Source of the DNA: Limnephilus marmoratus
Lineage: Eukaryota; Arthropoda; Insecta; Trichoptera; Limnephilidae
Assembly: GCA_917880885.1 (NCBI GenBank)
Contig: OU862927.1
Coordinates: 35,739,571 to 35,803,570, forward strand
Direction: 5' to 3'
DNA: 64,000 nt
Below are positions 31,837-42,524 of this stretch, piece after piece; position 1 is the stretch's first letter; each line of letters opens with the position of its first letter. The notes under the pieces were generated by a model, which saw nothing but the letters and a program-made list of their open reading frames with translations, was not told the origin of the DNA and searched no databases. The translations under genes were made by a program, and so were the position numbers.

Positions 31837-31989
31837 CGATGATTCTCTCTGGTTCCAGGCCTCTGTCGAAGCCCTGGGGCTGCTTGGGGTCTCCTGGGGG
31901 CTTCTTCTTGGCCCCCTTCACGTCGGCCGGGGTCGCGGGGCCCGATTTACGTTTCTTGGCGTCTTTTGATTTGTCCACTTTTCCTTCGG
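31837..31989 (-). CDS. HP1: HP1 exon 2: hinge and start of chromoshadow
   Basis: Bounded by a TTTTGCAG acceptor and donor ATCG|GTGAGC. It encodes residues 74-125: a basic hinge with KKRKSGPATP (nuclear-localisation and nucleic-acid-binding type) and GAKKKPPGDPKQ, then GFDRGLEPERII, the start of the chromoshadow domain. Phase 1 at both ends fits exons 1 and 3 exactly. Confidence 0.93.
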
Positions 31990-32299
31990 CTGCAAAAGTA
32001 CAAGAGTAATTTTATAATTTAGTTCATAACAATCTGTATCATTGCAGGGTCTACTTCTTTCTCTCATTCATTCATCTTAAAACACACCTGCATTATGGCA
32101 GTGGAGTCATAAGATGGGGAAGAAGGTTGGAATTGAATTTATTCCTAGGTATAAATCTGGTAACACGGCTTTTTTTTAAAGACTTTTCATCCTAGACAAT
32201 CGTTTGGGCTGAAAACTAGTGGCCAGCGTCAAGTAGAGGACTAGGATAATGGAATGTTTCTAAGTGAAGGTTAAAATTTAGTTTTTTTTACATTAGTGA

Positions 32300-32398
32300 C
32301 TGCCAGCGTAGTCCATCGGAAAGGCTTTTGACTCGCACACCGAAGGTCGCGGGATCGAATCCCGGCATGGCGAATAAATTTAATTTGATTTTTTTATT
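32300..32398 (+). repeat. tRNA-like SINE head
   Basis: A-box-like GCGTAGTCCATCGGAAAGG and B-box GGGATCGAATCCCGG are present, but only four of seven acceptor-stem pairs form. It is followed by an AT-rich run that abuts the TTAA MITE. It belongs with the SINE heads at 44862 and 14365. Confidence 0.65.
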
Positions 32399-32407
32399 TT
32401 TTATTTA

Positions 32408-33043
32408 TTAACCCCCTGAGGGCCAGGCTTTTTACCAGAACAACACCGAAATTTCACGATCTTCAATTGAATGTTTTGTGGATTAAATTTAACCTATCGT
32501 ATATTTTATTGACTGAAACACATTCCTAGAACAATAAACTATTTACCAAAATAATATTACTTGCGTAATTACGTAAATTGATAGGTTTTATGATGTTTTA
32601 TTCGAGGTCACGCATCGGCATTTTGACGCGGCCGCCAAAATGACAGTTCGAGATGCCCACAGATAAAAATTATTTTAAAATTTTCTAATGTTGCAAGGTG
32701 AATGAAATTTTTACCCATCTCATAGAGAATGTTGGCGCTAGCATTTCTGACCGTGTTCTTATTCAAATTTTGTACATAAAAGGGTAAAAATCGAAGATGA
32801 AAATATTTTTTTTTCGCGCATGCGCAAGACCTGCGCACATCCCGCCCGACGAAAAATTTCATATAAATTATTCGGAGTGACCGGCTGCATTGCGGCTTTT
32901 TCTATGGTAAAGGGCGATAATAGAGCTAGCGATTCTGACCGTGTTTTTCATACACTTTCTTTATACATAAGGGTCAAAATTGCGTAAAAATTTTGATTTT
33001 TCATTTTTGTGCGCCGGCGCACACGCGGCACAGGCCGGGTTAA
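32408..33043 (+). mobile_element. TTAA MITE C, two hairpin copies
   Basis: TTAACCCCCTGAGGGCCAGG at the left and inverse of TTAACCCGGCCTGTGCCGC at the right. Shares with B the block CACATTCCTAGAACAATAAA and CGTAAATTGATAGGTTTTA. It carries two hairpins, at 32741-32793 and 32929-32983, the second preceded by ATGGTAAAGGGCGATAAT. Confidence 0.75.
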
Positions 33044-33384
33044 ATTACAGAATATATTTTGTACAAAAATTTGAGTAGACCCACAAAGCTGTCATATGGC
33101 AGCTTGTCTGCAGGTTCTAACAATTTAAACATTCTTAATATAATATCTAAGAAAATATTTGTAAATACATTTATAGTTTTAAGGAAACATTAGAATAGAT
33201 CACATAGTAATATTAGATAATTTAACATACAACTATTAATATATAAGATATTTCAATATACCTGCCTAATAACAAGATATGTAGGCAGCTATATTAAGAT
33301 ATTCAAAGATACATGGAGTTTTCGTTCATTAACCATAGTTTTATCATTTTAGGACTTAGTCTCTCATTTTTTTCAAATTTTATG
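33044..33384. other. AT-rich intronic sequence
   Basis: No coding signal or shared repeat recognised. Confidence 0.4.
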
Positions 33385-33775
33385 TTTTTATTGATTTTAT
33401 TGAAAATCACTGACTGGTATTAGATATTCAAGAGTACGGCTTCCATATTTATTTAATATTCGAGGAGTTTTTAGGCCCTTTCCTTCTCTAAATCTTGTGG
33501 TATGTTTGTGTACAAGTAGGTGTTTGTAAGGGCTTTCCCCCATATTATCCATAATAGTAGTGAACCAGTGGAGACCTTTTATTGTAAGTAGGCTCTCTGA
33601 GCCATACAGTAGTTTTAAGTTATGTCTCTGTTTGTAAATATTTGTTGTGACAATTTTTTTTATTATGGCAGTTTGTAAATTTTCAATATATTTAATGTAA
33701 GTAGTGCTTGCATGTCCCCAAGTTCGAATACCATATCTAAATGTTATTTCACAAATTATTCTTTTAAAATAATAT
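33385..33775 (-). pseudogene. LINE RT C-terminal fragment
   Basis: Minus frame: ITFRYGIRTWGHASTTYIKY, IYKQRHNLKLLYG, HTTRFREGKGLKTPRILNKY and GSRTLEYLIP then stop. Jockey-like LINE C-terminus, same family as the split copy at 22134-23433. It is 5'-truncated by a SINE boundary. Confidence 0.75.
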
Positions 33776-34003
33776 ATAGTATATTTGCGGCACGTTCCAG
33801 AGTGGAAGATACTCTCAGTATCGCCCTGGTGTAAGACCACCATTCAGAATTGAAACGTTGCCCAGATCTGCATAGCCAGGTACTTCCCCACCTTCCTCTT
33901 CCCTGTCTCCTTCCTCTTCCCTGTCTCCTTCCCCTCCCCACTACCTTCAGCCTCACAACATACCCCAATTGGGGATGCCATTGTGCAGTTTTTATATAAA
34001 AAA
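33772..34003 (+). repeat. tRNA-SINE body, 5'-truncated
   Basis: GCACGTTCCAGAGTGGAAGA, GTGTAAGACCACCATTCAGA, a CT-rich stretch with a direct duplication of CTTCCTCTTCCCTGTCTC, and CACAACATACCCCAATTGGG match the SINE at 14019-14430 (inverted). The tRNA-like head is missing. Confidence 0.75.
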
Positions 34004-34250
34004 AGCTCCACACAGGACGCCCTGAGAAAAAAAAATCCTCAAGGCCTTCGTCATCTTTGGGGACTGTATGGAGGGTATTCTTCACTTGGCGGCCAATTCG
34101 TTTGCCCACCTACTGTGTGGCGGGAAGGATCAGGAGAGATTGGTTGAGGCAGACCTAACCTAGACCTCTCCAGCTGGACTCTCTTGACCCATTGCCTTGC
34201 ACCACAGTGGATGGGATGGATTCACACTTCTGTCACTCCTGAACACATTG
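34004..34250 (-). repeat. Retroposon family P, variant copy
   Basis: AGCTCCACACAGGACGCCC and GTCATCTTTGGGGACTGTAT match the family P tail. The rest carries the longer-subfamily block (CTCCTGA, GGATTCA, CTGGACTCTCTTGAC) also seen at 48380, 52960 and 60750, partly rearranged. Confidence 0.6.
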
Positions 34251-34254
34251 GGGT

Positions 34255-34385
34255 TTGCGGAGAGGGGAGATACGAGGGAGGGGGAAGGCATGGGAAGGTG
34301 GAAAGGAATGGGGACGCACAGGAAAGGACATGCAGATTTCTATGAAAGACATTGCAACGCATGCCAGGTACCAACTAGTATATAA
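34255..34385 (-). repeat. RTE-like retroposon fragment
   Basis: Purine-rich block ending ATTGCAACGCATGCCAGGTA. Same module as 478-722 and, inverted, 58228. Confidence 0.6.
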
Positions 34386-34647
34386 AAAAAGAAAGTGTAC
34401 AAAAGTGTGCATCCTGCTAAAACTCTCAAACGAGTCACGGTACGATCAAGGGAGTTATATGGTGTGGTAGCTCTCTATCCCCCATCTATGAAGGTTTCCA
34501 TTTTTTCCCAAAGCAAAAAATTTCCATGTTGTCAATGATAACTTGATAAAAAATAAAAACAAAATTCTGACAAGGTTTAAGTAAATTTAATTTACTGAAG
34601 TAAATCGCTTCGAGGATTTTATACATATGTATTATTATAAGTATTAG

Positions 34648-35028
34648 ATGAAGTCCCCGGCGATGCCCGGGCTTTACACAAAGTTTTTTAAATCCAATAG
34701 ATAGTGACCTTCCTCTTGTTTTGAAAGGTCACATGTGCAAAATTTCATCAACCTCGGAAAAAAGCCGTAGATTTGCCTACAAATGTAGAAGATTTGCCTA
34801 AATCAAATCCTTGCTAACTTGCCAGCCCGCTCGTCCATCACATACAGACATTCTCCTTTATATATTACATATTTTAACCAATTTACACAAAACCTTGACA
34901 AATTATATACCTCAACCTTCCTCATGAATCACTCTATCCATTGGTGAAAACCGCATGAAAATCCGTTTAGTAATTTTTGAGTTTATCGCGATCAGACCGA
35001 CAAAGAGGACTTTAATTTTGTGTAGAGA
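34648..35028 (+). repeat. RTE-like retroposon tail, type 1
   Basis: CCCCGGCGATGCCCGGGCTT, AAATTTCATCAACCTCGG and ATGAAAATCCGTTTAGTAAT are hallmarks of RTE-dependent retroposon 3' regions in insects. Non-coding. Confidence 0.6.
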
Positions 35029-35049
35029 TTCTGCATTCTTTACATACAT

Positions 35050-35388
35050 ACTAGCTTTTTCCTGCGGCTTTGCTCGCATGGTATTAGGGGGGTTCCCACT
35101 CCGCCACCCCCCCTCCATGCTCCCCCCTCCCGCAGTTATTTGAAGTACTCTCCTAATAATTTGAATTGAATAAAGAATTAAAGATATCTTACTAATCGTG
35201 CCATCTAATGTAATTTTTTTGTACAAATATAATGCCAGAGCTCTGAGCTATAGCCTACATGTTATTATGATGTATGAGCCATACTATTGTAAAGTTTCAT
35301 CAAAATCCATTCAGTAGTTTTTGCATGAAAGAGTAACAAACACACGCATACATACAAACTTTTGCCTTTATAATATTAGTAGGATATA
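35050..35388 (+). repeat. RTE-like retroposon tail, type 2
   Basis: ACTAGCTTTTTCCTGCGGC, TCATCAAAATCCATTCAGTA and a terminal TTATAATATTAGTAGGATA are the classic insect RTE tail pattern, with an internal C-rich insertion near 35092-35132. Confidence 0.7.
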
Positions 35389-35693
35389 CGTACTATGTTG
35401 TACCTTCTAATGTATTAACATTATTTATTATGTTTTCTCATAGTCCATTTTAAAATACGGGTGCAAAAAATACGCTTAATGGGTTAGCTGCATGTATCTT
35501 AAATGAATAAAATTAAGGCCAATTTTTTTTACACATTATCTAGTATCAGTAAAGGACACTGATACATTCAGAGATAGTGTGAGATAAGCATTAACTGAAA
35601 TATCAATGAGTTTTTACATATTCCGCGATTGTCAAAAGCAGGTTCGTCTGTAGCGCTATTAAACATACAGGGCGTCCGGGGGTAAAATGCATT

Positions 35694-35874
35694 AACTTCG
35701 GGAGGTGATTCTACATGATAGTACAAGTAAAAAAGATAAAAATCTGGCCGTACACGCCGGATTAATTTTATCTTTTTACCTCAAAACTACCCCCCTAAAA
35801 GTTGGAATTTCGGAAAAAGTTATTAATCTTTTTTACTCCTACCATCATGTAGAATCACCTCCCGAAGTGAATAC
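35694..35874. repeat. Inverted repeat, 24-bp arms
   Basis: ACTTCGGGAGGTGATTCTAC (35695-35714) is inverted at about 35852-35871, with ATGATAGTA also mirrored. A ~180-bp foldback directly joined to a SINE at 35867. Confidence 0.7.
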
Positions 35875-36217
35875 CGCACAAGAATCCCAACTGCTCCTCT
35901 CTGCCAATGATGCTATGGCATCCCCATTGGGGATATCTTGTGAGACTGAAGGTAGTGGGGAGAGGTACCTGGCTATTCAGATCTGGTCACCAAATCCATT
36001 TCAAGTAACTTTTCGGTTTGAATTGAGGTCTTACATCAGGGCGATACCGAGAGTGTCTTCAACCGTGGAACAGGCCGTAAATATACTATATATTATTTTT
36101 AATTAATTAATTGTGAAATATCGAAAATTCATCAAGTAAAATTAATTTGCGCACTCCAGAATTAGAACCCATAGCCTTTGGATGGAGAGCTTTACCCCTC
36201 GACCACGTAGGCTGCAA
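35867..36217 (-). repeat. tRNA-derived SINE
   Basis: Minus orientation. Head at 36217-36150 with ACGTGGTCGAGGGGTAAAGC-type A box and degenerate B box, body with AGACCTCAATTC and GGTGACCAGATCTGAATAGC, tail GTGCGGTATTCAC. Confidence 0.75.
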
Positions 36218-36224
36218 CTAAATA

Positions 36225-36820
36225 ATCATCACGCCTTTTTACTGCAGGGGTAGGCAGAGAGAATAGACCTATGAGAACGGTTTTGGTGGTACTCCTGCTT
36301 TTTAAATATGCAAGAGCGAGACGGCAGAAACAGGGTATAAAAGGTGATGGATGTTCCTGCTTGCTCTCCTTAATCACCGACAGCTCTATTAGCTAGAAGT
36401 GGCTTTACAACACAGACGTATAATATTGTGCAAATAAATAACCTACTTGTTCACGCGCGTTTCATTAGATCTGCAAGATCTCATCTCACGCCTACACCAA
36501 CAGTCTAAATAACAAGACCAAATGTGTCTCGACACACACTCTTTGCTGCATTCACTTTCTCATAAATTCTCTTTATTATTCCGATTCTTGACATGACTTG
36601 ACTCTAGTATTTGATTTACTTGGTTGTGCAGTCTTTCTCGATTGTTCCCCATTCTCTGTACCATCCACTTTCACATCACATATTTTCCTTCATCCGCTCT
36701 AATGTCCAAACCATCCAAGCATCCCTTTCCCGATCTTGCTCAAATTATAATGTATGATATATGCCAGTATGGCAAGGAACCAGCAGAGGAAGGGTGAGAG
36801 CAGAATGCTGGAGTAATGAG
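36225..36820. repeat. Eroded repeat fragments
   Basis: ATCATCACGCCTTTTTACTG followed by CAGGGGTAGGCAGAG resembles a dispersed repeat I know from moth genomes, but this is from memory. No intact gene. Confidence 0.35.
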
Positions 36821-37160
36821 ATCCCTGAGGTGTATGTGTGGTAAAACAGTGTATGTTCGATATTAGCAAAGAATACAAGACTGATGTAAGATTAAGAAAG
36901 GGATCCTTAGATGGTTTGGCCATGTAGAGCGAATGGACGAAAAGAGAAGTGTACGGAGAATACGACCCAAATGTAAATGGTAGAAGAAGTCAGGGACTTC
37001 CGAAAAGATATGGCATGATCAAGTGAACCAAATATTTCAATCAGAATAACAAAATAGTATTTGTGAACGCAAATGAAGCAAGCAAGGAGTGAGTGCCAAG
37101 ACTGAGTTATTTGGCGGTGCATCCTCTCTGTAGTAAAACTCAGTGAGGGTCAGTTAATTA
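36821..37160 (+). pseudogene. LINE C-terminal fragment
   Basis: LRWFGHVERMDEKRSVRRI is followed by NGRRSQGLPKRYGMIK in the plus strand, with frame breaks. Uninterrupted homologue of the LINE split at 17448/18337. Confidence 0.65.
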
Positions 37161-37721
37161 AATAAAGAAGAAAATTTACTAATTACCCCAAGAGGGCTGC
37201 ATTACACATTTGAATTTCTCCAAAGCGGTATTGATATTTCCTTCGACTAAACACTCCGCCATTGAAATTTTAACAAATAAAATTTTTCACTATTTTGCAA
37301 AGCAACTAACACGGGCTGTGTTAAACAAACAATATTAATGACTTTAGTCATAAAACAACACTTTCATTGTTAATATGCGAGACTTGATGTTTTTAAACAA
37401 AATTATGTAGTGTGCAAATTGGAGAAATAAGTTGTTCTTGCAAAATGCTTACATATACTGAATTCCCAATCACAACAGTGAAGTTGAAGGAATACAGATA
37501 ACGTTAGCCAAACCTCTTATCAGTTCTTGTACTATCGATAGGCTGTCTAATATTAAAAAAAAAAACAATTTATCAATAAGGAAAAATTTTTTTAACCCTG
37601 TTAAGACTAGTGTCATAAGCGCACAGGAAAATCTTTTTAACCACTCAGGCCTCGACCATATTCTACCGGTAGATCAGAATATTTCCAATTTGCAATAAAA
37701 TCCAAATAAATGGAATATTTG
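37161..37721. other. AT-rich intronic sequence
   Basis: No gene. GAATATTTCCAATTTGCAAT and AATCCAAATAAATGGAATAT near 37676-37716 recur at 50735-50780 (dispersed repeat fragment). Confidence 0.4.
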
Positions 37722-38137
37722 TTTTTTTTTTTACATGAGCTCCACACAGGAGGCCCTGAGGAAAATAATTTCCCTCAGGGCCTATGTCATCTTTGGGGAT
37801 GCTGTGTGGAGGGTTTTTTTTTTAGGAAAGGAAGGAGAGGAGAGTTCTGGGAAGGAAAAGGGTTTAGGGGGTGGGTAGGAATCTGGGGTTCAGTATGTCC
37901 TGGTCATCCGCCTCCAAGACCTAGACAAACCTCACCCCATGTACCCGGGCAGCCCTGATAAATTTATTTATTTATTTACGCCCTTTTACGGGGCTTTTAC
38001 ATAAATATGAAGGGTTCAGTATGTTCTGGTCATCCGCCTCCAAGACCTAGACAAACCTCACCCCATGAACCCGGGTAGCCCTGATAAATTTATTTATTTA
38101 TTTACGCCCTTTTACGGGGCTTTTACATAAGTATGAA
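37722..38137 (-). repeat. Family P copy with 126-bp tandem duplication
   Basis: Poly-T at 37722-37732 and the tail/middle of family P as at 25227. From 37886 a 126-bp unit (GGGTTCAGTATG to TTACATAAATATGAA) is repeated once at 38012-38137. The unit joins part of family P to a LINE tail hairpin (GCCCTTTTACGGGGC) and (TTTA)n. Confidence 0.75.
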
Positions 38138-38720
38138 ATTTACAAATTACACTATGATTAAATAATATATAAATACTATTTCTTTAACAAAGAAATATAA
38201 TAGGTTTTTGCAACGCAATATATAGTATTTATTGTACATAACTGAACTGCCTCAGTAACAGTATTTTGTATTTGTTTAAAGATAAATTGAAGATGTCCAC
38301 TGACTTGGTATAATTATTTCCCTCCATTAGTATTCTGGGCAAAGAGGAATACATATGGTAATTTCTGCACTGAAATAAATCCTGACTTCTAGTATTACGT
38401 AGTAGAATCCGGAAGCTGATCAATTCTAGCAATATCAGACTATCAACTAAATCATTTAGAATTTTATATAGAAATACCAAGTCAGTGAAAATTCTTCTGT
38501 CGGACAATTTGAGCATATTCATATCATTTAAAATAGTGTTGTAGTTCAACATAATTGCCATTTTAAAATTTAGAAAACGTAAGAATTTGTTTTGTATTCT
38601 TTCAACAGCTTGTACATGTATACTATAATGTGGATTCCAGACGGAGAATTGTACTCAAATTGACTTCTAACACATGCAAAATATAACAGTTTAATACACT
38701 TTATATCGATATTTGACCAG
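38092..38720 (-). pseudogene. LINE 3' fragment, minus strand
   Basis: Minus frame shows KLSDRRIFTDLVFLYKILND, HMYSSLPRIL and NNYTKSVDIFNLSLNKYKI, then stop. Upstream is VRSQFEYNSP. It is related to the copy at 2393-3239. It ends with a hairpin and (TTTA)n on the plus strand. Confidence 0.7.
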
Positions 38721-38756
38721 AACTAAAGGTAATTTTCGCACGGTTTTTCGAAAAAT

Positions 38757-38890
38757 AGTTATACCAAGTCAATGGACATCTTCAATTTATCTTTAAACAT
38801 ATACAAAATTCTGAGGCAGTTCAGTTAGGTACAATAAAAACTATATATTTCGTTGCAAAATACCTAGACATATATAATATTTATATATTA
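38757..38890 (+). repeat. LINE 3' fragment, plus strand
   Basis: TACCAAGTCAATGGACATCT and TTCAATTTATCTTTAAACAT repeat the end of the preceding LINE in opposite orientation. The two tails face each other around 38720-38757. Confidence 0.6.
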
Positions 38891-38891
38891 T

Positions 38892-39269
38892 TTAACCCCT
38901 TGTTTGCCGGGGTAATTGGGGTTGGTTGTCCACCAATTAGCGTTCGCAAAAAACGGCAGCCATGACACCCAATGACATTTCATGTCCAGCGATTCTGACA
39001 GTGTCCTTGAGAAATTTAGAACAATAGAAAGGTCAAAATCGTAATTAAAGGAATTTTTCCCGCGCATGCGCAAGAACTGCGCACATTCCCGCGCTCGGGT
39101 AAATTATTTGGAGTGACCTGGCGCATTGCGGTTTTCTCTATGGTAAAGGGCGATAATAAAGCAAGCGATTCTGACCGTGTTCTTCATACACTTTCTTTAT
39201 ACATAAGGGTCAAAATCGCGTGTAAAGTCTCACGACACGCCGGCGCACGAGCGGCAAATAAGAGGTTAA
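38892..39269 (+). mobile_element. TTAA MITE D, two hairpins
   Basis: TTAACCCCTTGTTTGCCGGG at the left, inverse of TTAACCTCTTATTTGCCGC at the right. Hairpins at 38989-39041 and 39165-39219 are separated by CGCGCATGCGCAAGAACTGC and ATGGTAAAGGGCGATAAT. Inverted near-copy of H at 44456-44835. Confidence 0.8.
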
Positions 39270-39440
39270 AAAATTTTCAGTTTAGCTACAATAATCAAAT
39301 AGTACCTAGGTTTTAGATTCATATTGGCACAAGCGATTCTGACCTTGTCCTTCATCTAGTTTCTTTATACGTGAGGGTTAAAATCACATTAAAAAAAAAA
39401 GCAAAGATTTAAAAAATCAAAGCTACAGATGAGAGGTTAA
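39270..39440 (+). mobile_element. Truncated TTAA MITE E with hairpin
   Basis: Only the right end (GATGAGAGGTTAA, 39428-39440) and a hairpin at 39333-39386 remain. Confidence 0.5.
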
Positions 39441-39497
39441 ACCATAAATATATTTTTACGACCTCGAGTGAGGGCTATCTTACGCCGGTTAGAATTT

Positions 39498-40148
39498 TTA
39501 ACCATTTTTTCCTGCTAAATTACAAATGAAATATGCTTTGACTAGCGATTGAATATTTTTCAAATATGGTTTGCGATCCATGAAAGCACATGTATTTCAA
39601 AGAAGGACTTATCCGTTCTGCATGAAGTGATTTTAACCATTAATTACAAGTGGGATCACCCCTCGATTACCTCGAAGCAGGTATTTAACTGGTCCTGTGG
39701 CGTGCGCGCTCATACGCGGTCGGAACAAAATTTTAGAAAAAATATTTTAAACGCGATTTTAACGCCTTATGCATAAAGAAACTGTATGAAAAACAAGATC
39801 AGAAATGCTTGGGCCATTCTCCTTCTTGACGTAACAGGTTCTCGAATTACTCTTGATTTATTTTTTTGAATAAATTATCTATGGCATCAGAGCGTCATTT
39901 TTTACCGCGATTTGAACTGTAAAACTCCGAGCCGTGGTAGGTAACAAAAACATCGAAAAACCTATCAATTTATTAAACAAACGCAAGTAATGTTGTTTTG
40001 ATACATAGTTTATTGTTTATGGAATGTGTTTCGGTAAATATAATACACGATAGCTAAAAATAAACCAATAAAATATTACACCAAAGTAATGGTTTGCGGA
40101 GTTTCCGCAAATTATTTACAAAATATGGCAAGGCATGTCACAGGTTAA
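39498..40148 (-). mobile_element. TTAA MITE F with hairpin
   Basis: TTAACCATTTTTTCCTGC at the left and the inverse of TTAACCTGTGACATGCC at the right. Minus orientation of the family: AACGCAAGTAATGTTGTTTT and CATAGTTTATTGTTTATGGA. Decayed hairpin at 39753-39808. Confidence 0.65.
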
Positions 40149-40254
40149 AGATTAAAACTATCTCGTTAAATCCGACATTAGATTAAAATATTATTACATC
40201 ACACTCAGAGGTTGATTACACAAAAAAAAACAATAATTTCAAGATTGCGAACTG

Positions 40255-40572
40255 TTAACCCGTCTGCTTGTTTTTAGGAATAAATACATCCCAAAACATG
40301 TAATCGCGTTATACTTTCATAAGACCAAAAATGCCCTGAGTGACCTTACATTTTAAAAGCTATATATCTCTCCTCCTCTCATGCAAACACATGTATTTTT
40401 CTTTTAACCAGAAAGAGAACAAATCACGCTTCTTATTGTCTTTGAAATATGAAAGCTATCTTGCTTAGATATTTTACAATCTCGATCCAAAGTGACGGTT
40501 TCAGATTTTTTTCAGAATCCGAGGCTTCCGGATTGTGAGGTGCGAATATATTGAACCAAGCAGACGGGTTAA
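40255..40572. mobile_element. TTAA MITE G, 16-bp perfect TIR
   Basis: Both ends read TTAACCCGTCTGCTTG inward, and TTAA is the flank. The 318-bp interior is unlike the other TTAA elements and lacks the hairpin. Confidence 0.75.
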
Positions 40573-41033
40573 ATTAAAATATGTATTGCGAAATAATTTT
40601 AGCCAGATCGAACGTAATCTAACACGGTGATTCATAAAAAAAAACCCGAGACGTCGACAAAACTCATCAATCCGTATAAATATACTGTTATACAATCATA
40701 TAGTATTATTATCAACACAGAAATTAATTCTGGCCTCTGAGGGTTAATTTCACTTATCTTGCATAAGAATTATCAGCATAGCATGTAATAAGCATACAGG
40801 CATGTAATAATATTATCAGCGTAGCGTGTAATAAAGGTGTAGGCACATTATTATTGAAATACTATAAAAAAACGTTAATTTTCCCAGAACAATTTTTTTG
40901 TTTGTTTGTAAAAGCACTCCCAAAAATACGGCAATACTTGTTATCATTTTAAGCTAAATGGACTAACTTCAAACAGTTTATTGATAGATAAATATATATG
41001 TTAATAAATAGATATGCAAATCTATAAGCGAAA
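40573..41033. other. AT-rich intronic sequence
   Basis: No gene. A near-duplicate pair AGCATGTAATAAGCATACAG / AGCGTGTAATAAAGGTGTAG lies near 40780-40835. Confidence 0.4.
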
Positions 41034-41304
41034 TTTTTTTTGTGTACATACACAGTAAACTGGTGAATTTAGATGGAGTTTTTTTTGTGTACATACACAG
41101 TAAACTGGTGAATTTAGATGGAGTTTTTTTTGTGTACATACACAGTAAACTGGTGAATTTAGATGGAGTTTTTTTTGTGTACATACACAGTAAACTGGTG
41201 AATTTAGATGGAGTTTTTTTTGTGTACATACACAGTAAACTGGTGAATTTAGATGGAGTTTTTTTTTGTGTACATACACAGTAAACTGGTGAATTTAGAT
41301 GGAG
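41034..41304. repeat. 45-bp minisatellite, six units
   Basis: Units start at 41041, 41086, 41131, 41176, 41221 and 41267 (the last after a 46-base unit). Each holds TGTGTACATACACAGTAAAC, TGGTGAATTTAGATGGAG and a T-run. Because 45 is a multiple of three, frames stay open on both strands as 15-residue repeats. These are not genes. A family P poly-T abuts the last unit. Confidence 0.95.
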
Positions 41305-41647
41305 TTTTTTTTTTTTTTACATGAGCTCCACACAGGAGGCCCTCAGGAAAATAATTTTCCTCAAGGCCTATGTCATCTTTGGGGATGCTGTGTGGAGGGT
41401 TTTTTAAGGAAAGGAAGGAGAGGAGAGTTCTGGGAAGGAAAAGGGTTTAATGGGTGGATAGGAATCTGGGGTTCAGTGGGTCCTGGTCATCCGCCTCCAA
41501 GACCTAGACAAACCTCACCCCACGAACCCGGGCATCCTTGCTAAGTCACCAAACGTAGCGAACCACGTGGGGTGACCTATGGCAGAGGTGTTGGTTATCC
41601 AATAAAGGTTCCCGGGGCGGCGGTACCCATTCCCGCCTCCCAAATTG
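41305..41647 (-). repeat. Retroposon family P, full-length antisense copy
   Basis: Poly-T, GAGCTCCACACAGGAGGCCC, and head CGGCGGTACCCATTCCCGCC, nearly identical to 25227-25568. Confidence 0.85.
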
Positions 41648-42118
41648 ATTTGTGGTATAACTTTTTTGATTTGAGTTTTCGTTTTTGAGTAAATCGAGTC
41701 TGAAGTTGGAATTTTTTAGGTCAATTTTTAAAAATTCTGCAACTAGGGTGTTAATGGCATCGTCGAAGCGTAAACCTGACTCCAAAAGTATTTTGAAGTA
41801 ACTTCTTTAGCACCGCTGTGATTTGAAACTCAGTGAAACGAATAAGTGACGAAGACAAATTTAGCCTATGAGAGAATGAAATAGAATAATCAGTCTCCTC
41901 TTTGTGCGGAGCTTCGTAGCCTCCCCACACTTGTCTACATTACTTTTTTTTTGGTCTTAATGTCATCAGATTCATCAGTTTACTACTTGTACTATGAGTT
42001 TCCGGACACTGCGTATTTATAAAATAAATAAACTTGTAAGGTACAACTAGGGAAACGATATCGACAATCAGTTAGTTAGGTAACACTTTTCACAAATTTC
42101 ACCAAGTGCTTATTCATA
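41648..42118. other. Intronic spacer, no gene
   Basis: No supported coding or RNA feature. Short fragment near 41880-41940 (AATGAAATAGAATAATCAGT, GAGCTTCGTAGCCTCCCCAC) resembles sequence at 48090-48165 in reverse, an unclassified dispersed repeat. Confidence 0.4.
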
Positions 42119-42445
42119 CAGGACGGTCAAACCGAGCGGTTACAGAAGAAAGCGGTTTGACGTGAGCTTACGGTCGTCGGCGGTTAGTGTGCGGTTTAGT
42201 CGCTTTTCGCATTCTGGTGACAAAGCGGTCTATGGCTCTCTCACTCGCACGGTGACTGAACACTCTAACAGCTATTCATAAATTGTATTCTATCCATACA
42301 CCTCGAGTCATACAGCAATTGAACAAACTGAGATTCTTGGCGTACGCTCAGTTTCTAAACTGCGCAGTTTTGTGCGAATACCAGTATGGACTTCCGTACA
42401 CCTTGACAATCGAGCGGTTTAAATCGCACCGTTGAACCGCCCTGT
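42119..42445. mobile_element. TIR element, ACGGTCAAACCG ends
   Basis: CAGGACGGTCAAACCGAGCG and the inverted CAGGGCGGTTCAACGGTGCG face each other. Internal CGGTTTGACG/GAGCGGTTTA words are subterminal repeats. Flanking 8-mers do not match, so it is old or mis-bounded. Confidence 0.5.
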
Positions 42446-42524
42446 CTGAAATACAACACTAACCTTCTTAGTCTCAGAGCGCTGATGTCTCAACACGCCC
42501 AGATTATGCTATGAGTCTTACAAT

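Noticed and set aside
32300..32398. tRNA gene
   Set aside because: A and B boxes are present but acceptor and anticodon stems do not pair, and it is followed by SINE-like sequence. The same applies to 14365-14430, 36150-36217 and 44862-44935.
40978..41284. Repeated 15-residue peptide frames on both strands
   Set aside because: Consequence of a 45-bp tandem repeat with no stops. Composition is repeat-driven, and poly-T boundaries argue against coding.
41034..41304. CRISPR-like array
   Set aside because: Units are directly contiguous with no unique spacers, and the context is an insect intron.
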